Source: JBKPHS01 sp046729975
GTDB taxonomy: Bacteria; Actinomycetota; Thermoleophilia; Solirubrobacterales; Thermoleophilaceae
NCBI GenBank assembly: GCA_046729975.1
Contig: JBKPHS010000059.1
Location: forward strand, 1 to 10,338
Direction: 5' to 3'
DNA length: 10,338 bases
Under the pieces are notes generated by a model. The model did not search any database, was not told where the DNA came from, and saw nothing but the letters and a program-made list of their open reading frames with translations. Shown here in pieces: positions 6,538 to 10,338 of the stretch (positions are counted from its first letter, which is position 1; each line of letters opens with the position of its first letter). Both the position numbers and the translations under genes were made by a program.

Positions 6538-7505
6538 CAGCCGATCACCGGGAGCCTGCGCTCGGCGTCGAGCGCGTCGAGCGCCTTCTGCATCTCGGCC
6601 AGGACGTAGTCGTAGACCTCGTCGACGTCGGGATCGGCGCCAAAGCGCTCGCGCAGGTCGATCGGGTCGAGCACCTCGATTGTGATCTTCGCGGGGAGCG
6701 GGACGTGGCCGAGCATGTCGCCCACGTTCAAGCCCCACGGGAGGGCGATCGAGATCGGCAGGACCTTGAGCCGGAAGAGGCGGTCGAGGCGCAACAGCCT
6801 CGCGAGCCACTCTCCGCGGCTCAGGAAGAGCGCCGTCTCCTGACCACCTATCGAGACGACCGGGACGATCGGCACGTCGTGGCGGAGCGCCAACCGGACG
6901 AAGCCCTTGCGCCCGCCGAAGTCGACCTTCGCCGACTCCCAGCTCGGCCGGTGGACCTCGTAGTCGCCGCCGGGGTAGACGAGCAGAGCGGCGCCGCTCG
7001 ACAGCGCCTTCTCTGCGTTCTCGGGCGAGGCGGCGACCGTGCCGTGCTTGCGCATCCACGACAGCCCGGGCATCGCGAGCACGAGGTTGTGCGCGAGCTG
7101 GAAGAACCGTCGCTCCACACCGAAGTAGGTGTTGAACGCGAGCCCGAAGACCCACGAGTCGGGCGTGAGATTGCCCCCTGAGTGGTTGCCGACGAGGAGA
7201 ACCGGACCCTGCTCCGGGATCCTCGACAGCCCGCGCACCTCCGCGCGGAAGTAGAAGCTCGCGAGCAACCACGCGAACGGCAGCGTCTCGCGGATGTAGT
7301 CGGAGTCGCGCTCGTCGAGGTCCGCGCGCGGAATGCGGCGCTGCACCTCTCCCGCCAGCGCCTGGCCGACGCGCGACACCAAGCCGACCGCCGCCCCGAG
7401 CGGATCGCCGCCGTTGGGCGAGTAGGCCTCGCGCGCGGCTTCCCTCTCCCTAGCCCCGTTGCGCGAAGATGCCCGCGCGGCGCGGCTCGTGCGCTGCTCG
7501 CTCAC
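6537..7505 (-). CDS. Lysophospholipid acyltransferase-like protein (PlsC/TMEM68-like group)
   Basis: This 322-residue protein has an Arg/Ala-rich N-terminus (1-60) and then an acyltransferase domain. The acyl-acceptor motif region reads VGNHSGGNLTPD (105-116), where His108 is the likely catalytic base; the acidic partner is at H-x7-D spacing instead of the classic H-x4-D. Later motifs are YPGGDYEVHRP (177-187), corresponding to the usual FPEGTR block, and VPIVPVVSIGG (211-221). These match the NHSGG acyltransferases I know from actinobacteria, related to eukaryotic TMEM68-type enzymes. It would transfer acyl from acyl-CoA or ACP to a lipid hydroxyl at the membrane. GTG 7505 was chosen because it overlaps the upstream TGA by 4 nt (GTGA) and has GGAGGA (7517-7512) at a 6-nt spacing; longer reading upstream is antisense-like junk. 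Confidence 0.85.
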   Translation of the reverse strand: MSEQRTSRAARASSRNGAREREAAREAYSPNGGDPLGAAVGLVSRVGQALAGEVQRRIPRADLDERDSDYIRETLPFAWLLASFYFRAEVRGLSRIPEQGPVLLVGNHSGGNLTPDSWVFGLAFNTYFGVERRFFQLAHNLVLAMPGLSWMRKHGTVAASPENAEKALSSGAALLVYPGGDYEVHRPSWESAKVDFGGRKGFVRLALRHDVPIVPVVSIGGQETALFLSRGEWLARLLRLDRLFRLKVLPISIALPWGLNVGDMLGHVPLPAKITIEVLDPIDLRERFGADPDVDEVYDYVLAEMQKALDALDAERRLPVIG

Positions 7506-8587
7506 GCCGTCTCCTCCAGCAGCGCGTCGTCGCCCGGCGGGACGGGCGTGAGAGCGGGCCAGGCGGAGGGCGGCCCGGCCGGCCTGCGGATCCTGTGCGG
7601 GGCGCCGCGCGGCAGGCCGCGCAACGCTTGTGTGACCGACGGCTCGCGGAGCTGCTCGGCGACCGTGCGGCGCGCCGTCCGGATCACGTCGTTGCGCCGG
7701 GTCCGGCTCATCAGGTTCGGTCCCATCACCGCGAGGTCCTCGCCCGTCGGCTGGATCAGCACGACCTCGGTGCCCTCCTCGCGCAGCTTCCTCGCCTCGC
7801 GGCCGAGGCGCCTGCCGGACGCGTCGCGGGCGACCCAGGCCAGCCGCTCCGCGGGGTTCCAGGCACGGGTCGGGTGGAGGCTCGAGGTGGGGTTCAGGCA
7901 CACGACCAGATCGAGGCCGAGGCCGCGGACCACGTCGAGGTTCGAGGTCGACCAGAGCCCACCGTCGACATAGCGCCGGCGGCCGATCTTGACGGGGTGG
8001 TAGAAGCCGGGAATCGCGCACGACGCGGCGACCGCATCGGCGAGATCCGCGGGGGGAGCGTCGGGCCGGCCGAATGCCACACGCCGACCCGTCGAGTAGT
8101 CGCAGGCGAGGACCCACAGGTTCGGATGGTCGACCCAGCCAGACGGCACGACCCGCCGGATCGTGTCCTTCAGCGGCTCGGTTGAGATGAATCCGCGCGG
8201 CAGCCAGCCGGCGACCACGGCGGCCGGCGTGTGGCGATGCGGGCGCGCCAGGGTCCTCAGGCCGAGGGCGACCGAGCCCGGGCCGATCGGCGGAAGCCCG
8301 CGGTGCAGCCTGAAGGTCGCTCCGGCAGAGCGATCCGCCGTCTCCGCAGGACGGCCGTCTGCCCCCGTCACCCCCGTGAAGGACTCACCCTCGGAGTGGG
8401 CGACCATGAACCAGGGCGGCACGCCCGCCACGCACAGGCCGCCGATCATGGAGCCGGCGGAGGTGCCGATCACGTGGTCCGCGCTGCCCGGATCCCAGCC
8501 GGTCTCGCGCGCCAGGGCGTCGAGGCCGCCGGTGAGCCACGCCCCACCGAGAATCCCGCCAGCTCCCAGCACGAGACCGACTCTCAT
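7502..8587 (-). CDS. Patatin-like phospholipase
   Basis: This 361-residue protein carries the full patatin signature. The oxyanion loop GAGGILGGAW is at residues 8-17, the nucleophile elbow GTSAG at 41-45 has Ser43, and the DGG motif at 208-210 has Asp208, forming the Ser-Asp dyad. Patatins hydrolyse acyl esters of phospholipids or acylglycerols, giving free fatty acid and lysolipid. A basic, Pro-rich tail (about 320-361) follows the domain. No signal peptide is visible, so it is likely cytosolic or membrane-peripheral. It is first in a three-gene operon with the acyltransferase and acyl-CoA synthetase. ATG 8587 has no Shine-Dalgarno but sits 8 nt after a TAGGGT -10-like box, suggesting a leaderless transcript. 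Direct regulation of host or self lipids is not distinguishable here. Confidence 0.92.
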   Translation of the reverse strand: MRVGLVLGAGGILGGAWLTGGLDALARETGWDPGSADHVIGTSAGSMIGGLCVAGVPPWFMVAHSEGESFTGVTGADGRPAETADRSAGATFRLHRGLPPIGPGSVALGLRTLARPHRHTPAAVVAGWLPRGFISTEPLKDTIRRVVPSGWVDHPNLWVLACDYSTGRRVAFGRPDAPPADLADAVAASCAIPGFYHPVKIGRRRYVDGGLWSTSNLDVVRGLGLDLVVCLNPTSSLHPTRAWNPAERLAWVARDASGRRLGREARKLREEGTEVVLIQPTGEDLAVMGPNLMSRTRRNDVIRTARRTVAEQLREPSVTQALRGLPRGAPHRIRRPAGPPSAWPALTPVPPGDDALLEETA

Positions 8588-8595
8588 CGCAAGAA

Positions 8596-8601
8596 ACCCT
8601 A
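8596..8601 (-). promoter_or_regulatory. Possible -10 box (TAGGGT) of the lipid operon
   Basis: On the minus strand TAGGGT fits the TANNNT pattern and ends 8 nt before ATG 8587. Transcription starting at the usual distance would begin at or next to the start codon, consistent with leaderless translation and the lack of a Shine-Dalgarno. No good -35 hexamer is visible. Confidence 0.35.
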
Positions 8602-8635
8602 CCCGGCCGGCATGAGCGCTGAACCCGCCCCCTTA

Positions 8636-8680
8636 GTGCTCCCCGCCGAAAGTCCCGACGGGAATTGAGGCGGGGAGCAC
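8636..8680. promoter_or_regulatory. 45-bp dyad-symmetric element between divergent genes (candidate operator)
   Basis: Perfect 12-bp arms GTGCTCCCCGCC (8636-8647) and GGCGGGGAGCAC (8669-8680) surround a second, concentric inverted repeat TCCCG-A-CGGGA (8653-8663). Both are centred on 8658, and 19 of the 22 symmetric positions pair overall. The element lies between divergent genes and just upstream of a TACGCT -10-like box (8682-8687), so a regulator-binding site is more natural than a terminator. Confidence 0.55.
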
Positions 8681-8681
8681 C

Positions 8682-8687
8682 TACGCT
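8682..8687 (+). promoter_or_regulatory. Possible -10 box (TACGCT) of the ThDP enzyme gene
   Basis: TACGCT fits TANNNT and ends 8 nt before GTG 8696, the same spacing as the TAGGGT box before the patatin start. No Shine-Dalgarno lies at a normal distance, so a leaderless message is likely. An alternative TTGAGG (8665-8670) with TACGGC (8687-8692) would start transcription inside the coding region. Confidence 0.35.
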
Positions 8688-8695
8688 ACGGCTCC

Positions 8696-10338
8696 GTGAG
8701 CCGCACTGGTGGTGAGTTGCTGGTCCGGGGCCTCGAGGCCGCGGGAGTGGAGGTGGTCTTCGGCCTGCCCGGCGTTCACAACCTGCCCATCTGGCGGGCT
8801 CTCGCCGAGTCGCGGATCCGCCTCGTCGGCGTGCGCCACGAGCAGTCGGCCGCGTACGCCGCCGACGGCTACGCGCGAGCGAGCGGGCGGCTCGGCGTCG
8901 CCCTAACGACCACGGGGCCCGGCGCCGCGAACACCCTCGCCGCCACCGGCGAGGCGTGGGCGTCCCGCTCGCCGATCCTCGTGATCGCGACCGACATCGC
9001 GAAGGCGGTGCGCCGCCGGGGCGTCTACCGCGGCGCCCTCCACGAGACCACCGATCAGGCCGGCATGTTCGCGCCGATCGTCAAAGGCAGCTTCCGGGTC
9101 GAGGCGGCGGAATCCCTGGGCGACGCCGTGGTGCTCGCCGCGCGCACGGCCCTCGCCGCGCCGAGCCGCCCGGTCTACATGGAGGTGCCGACCGACGTGC
9201 TGTCCGAGCCGGCGGGCGCCGGAGAGCCCTCGGAGAGCTCAACCGGGGCGCCCCCGGTCGCCCCCACGGCGGGCGACCTCGACGCCGCCGCCGAAGCGAT
9301 CGCACGCGCCGAGCGTCCGCTCGTGTGGGCGGGCGGAGGCGCTCTGCGCGCGGACGCCCGCGAGGCGGTCGGCGAACTTGCCGAGCGGCTTGCGGCGCCG
9401 GTGATCACGACCTACATGGCTCGCGGCCTCCTGGCCCCGGAGCACCCCTGCGCGGTCGGGCCGCCGCCGCACGTCCGGCCCGTGGGCGAGCTGTGGGACG
9501 AGGCCGACGTAGTGATCGCGATCGGCAGTGACCTCGACGGCATGATGACCCAGAGCTGGACGATGCCCGCGCCGGAGCGGCTCGTGGCGGTCAACGTCGA
9601 TCCGGAGGATGCCTCGAAGAACTACCAGCCGGACCTGCTGCTCGCCGCCGACGCGCGGGTCGCCGCGGACGCGCTGGCGCGCCGGATCGAGCCGCGCGGA
9701 GGCATCGACGACCTGCGCGCACGACTTCAAAGAATCCGCGAGCGGGTGCGCAACGACCTGGCCTCCGGCGAGCCGGCCGCCCTCGAGATGCTCGACACGA
9801 TGGCCGCCGCCCTGCCGGCGGACACCGTGCTCGTCTGCGATATGTGCATCCCGGGATACTGGCTCGGGGGCTTCCACAGCGTCCCGGCGCCCCGCAAGCT
9901 CGCCTACCCGATGGGCTGGGGTACGCTCGGCTTCGGCTTCCCCGCGTCGCTCGGCGCCGCGCTGGCCGGCGCGGGCCCGGCCGTCAGCGTGTCCGGCGAC
10001 GGGGGCTTCCTCTACGCGTGCGCCGAGCTCGCCACCGCCGCCCAGGAGGGCATCCCGCTGACTGCGGTGATCGTCGACGACGGCGGCTACGGCATGCTCC
10101 GCTTCGACCAGCGGAGCTCGGGCCAGCCGGCCTTCGGCGTCGACCTCGACTCTCCCGACTTCGTCACGCTCGCCAAGTCCTTCGGCGTCCAGGCGGAGCA
10201 GACAGACGGCCTCGGCGAACAGTTCGGCGAGGCGCTCCGCCGCCACATCGACATGAACACGCCGTCGGTGCTCGTCACGCACGCGGAGCTCAACCCACCA
10301 CCGAACACGAGCCCGCGCTGGTACCGAAAGGCCGGTAG
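8696..10338 (+). CDS. Thiamine-diphosphate-dependent enzyme (acetolactate synthase/2-oxoacid decarboxylase type), 3' end open
   Basis: At least 547 codons are open from GTG 8696 to the window edge, with the frame continuing beyond 10336. The protein has the three-domain layout of the acetolactate synthase-like ThDP family. An N-terminal Pyr domain carries FGLPGVHN (22-29) and the catalytic Glu49 in RHEQSAAYAADGYAR; a central domain begins around 185; a C-terminal PP domain carries GDG (434-436). Exactly 24 residues later comes DDGGYGM, where the family normally has NN. Glu49 and the GDG motif indicate a working ThDP/Mg site for decarboxylation or carboligation of a 2-oxo acid. The substrate is not identifiable. 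GTG 8696 is the most upstream possible start (stop at 8666, no other start between). The C-terminus SPRWYRKAG suggests only a few residues are missing. It is divergent from the lipid operon. Confidence 0.88.
   Translation, partial: MSRTGGELLVRGLEAAGVEVVFGLPGVHNLPIWRALAESRIRLVGVRHEQSAAYAADGYARASGRLGVALTTTGPGAANTLAATGEAWASRSPILVIATDIAKAVRRRGVYRGALHETTDQAGMFAPIVKGSFRVEAAESLGDAVVLAARTALAAPSRPVYMEVPTDVLSEPAGAGEPSESSTGAPPVAPTAGDLDAAAEAIARAERPLVWAGGGALRADAREAVGELAERLAAPVITTYMARGLLAPEHPCAVGPPPHVRPVGELWDEADVVIAIGSDLDGMMTQSWTMPAPERLVAVNVDPEDASKNYQPDLLLAADARVAADALARRIEPRGGIDDLRARLQRIRERVRNDLASGEPAALEMLDTMAAALPADTVLVCDMCIPGYWLGGFHSVPAPRKLAYPMGWGTLGFGFPASLGAALAGAGPAVSVSGDGGFLYACAELATAAQEGIPLTAVIVDDGGYGMLRFDQRSSGQPAFGVDLDSPDFVTLAKSFGVQAEQTDGLGEQFGEALRRHIDMNTPSVLVTHAELNPPPNTSPRWYRKAG

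Noticed and set aside
4699..6609. 636-codon open plus-strand frame opposite the acyl-CoA synthetase.
   Set aside because: It is a shadow of the minus-strand gene. Its product is Arg/His/Leu-rich with no domain motif, whereas the minus strand has all ANL motifs.
6537..7272. Extension of the SRPBCC-synthetase protein upstream to a 941-residue product.
   Set aside because: The extra residues are Arg/Pro-rich out-of-frame reading of the acyltransferase gene. ATG 6537 forms the TGATG overlap and begins the SRPBCC domain.
7506..8117. Extension of the acyltransferase upstream to a 526-residue product.
   Set aside because: It overlaps most of the patatin gene in another frame and is low-complexity. 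GTG 7505 with GGAGGA and the GTGA overlap explains the start.
9239..10282. 347-codon minus-strand frame opposite the ThDP enzyme.
   Set aside because: The plus strand carries the Glu49, GDG and Pyr/PP domain motifs. The antisense product has no recognisable domain.
9844..10338. Plus-strand frame ending in TAG at the last three bases, which looks like the natural end of the final gene.
   Set aside because: That TAG is in a different frame from the ThDP enzyme. The real frame reads GCC GGT AG and remains open at the window edge.

Overview
The window is GC-rich, densely coded bacterial DNA whose codon third positions are almost all G or C. Codon use, gene families (acyl-CoA synthetase with a GYA-type N-terminus, NHSGG-type acyltransferase, patatin, PhoD-like phosphatase) and TANNNT -10 boxes close to start codons suggest an actinobacterium. 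A Thermoleophilia/Solirubrobacterales-like lineage is my best guess, but no rRNA or other marker is present to prove it.

Layout. Positions 1-38 hold the last codons of a plus-strand gene. A heptamer-periodic imperfect palindrome (37-98) then runs up to the start of a PhoD-like metallophosphatase (99-1736). A small ferritin-like/DUF892-type protein (1770-2393) and a secreted subtilisin-family protease (2495-3847) follow. A strong hairpin after the protease also contains the Shine-Dalgarno sequence of a two-gene unit for very acidic, probably disordered proteins: a 40-residue one (3910-4032) overlapping by ATGA a 135-residue one (4029-4436). That pair converges on a minus-strand operon, and both stop codons at the junction lie inside a second heptamer-periodic palindrome (4392-4449).

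The minus-strand operon (8587 to 4447) encodes, in transcription order, a patatin-like phospholipase, a lysophospholipid acyltransferase-like protein, and a protein fusing an SRPBCC lipid-binding-type domain to a fatty acyl-CoA synthetase. The genes overlap by 4 nt (GTGA) and 1 nt (TGATG). Together they could release a fatty acid, activate it with CoA and re-esterify it, which would be a compact bacterial deacylation/reacylation (Lands-type) cycle. This pathway is inferred from gene order and families.

Divergent from the operon, across a 108-nt spacer with a 45-bp dyad-symmetric element, is a thiamine-diphosphate enzyme (8696 to the window end, still open) in which the usual Asn-Asn of the cofactor motif is Asp-Asp.

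The most noteworthy items are the candidate lipid-remodelling operon with its fusion protein, the two heptamer palindromes, the acidic gene pair with its ribosome-binding site inside a terminator-like hairpin, and the dyad between the divergent genes. I saw no tRNA, rRNA, insertion sequence or CRISPR array.
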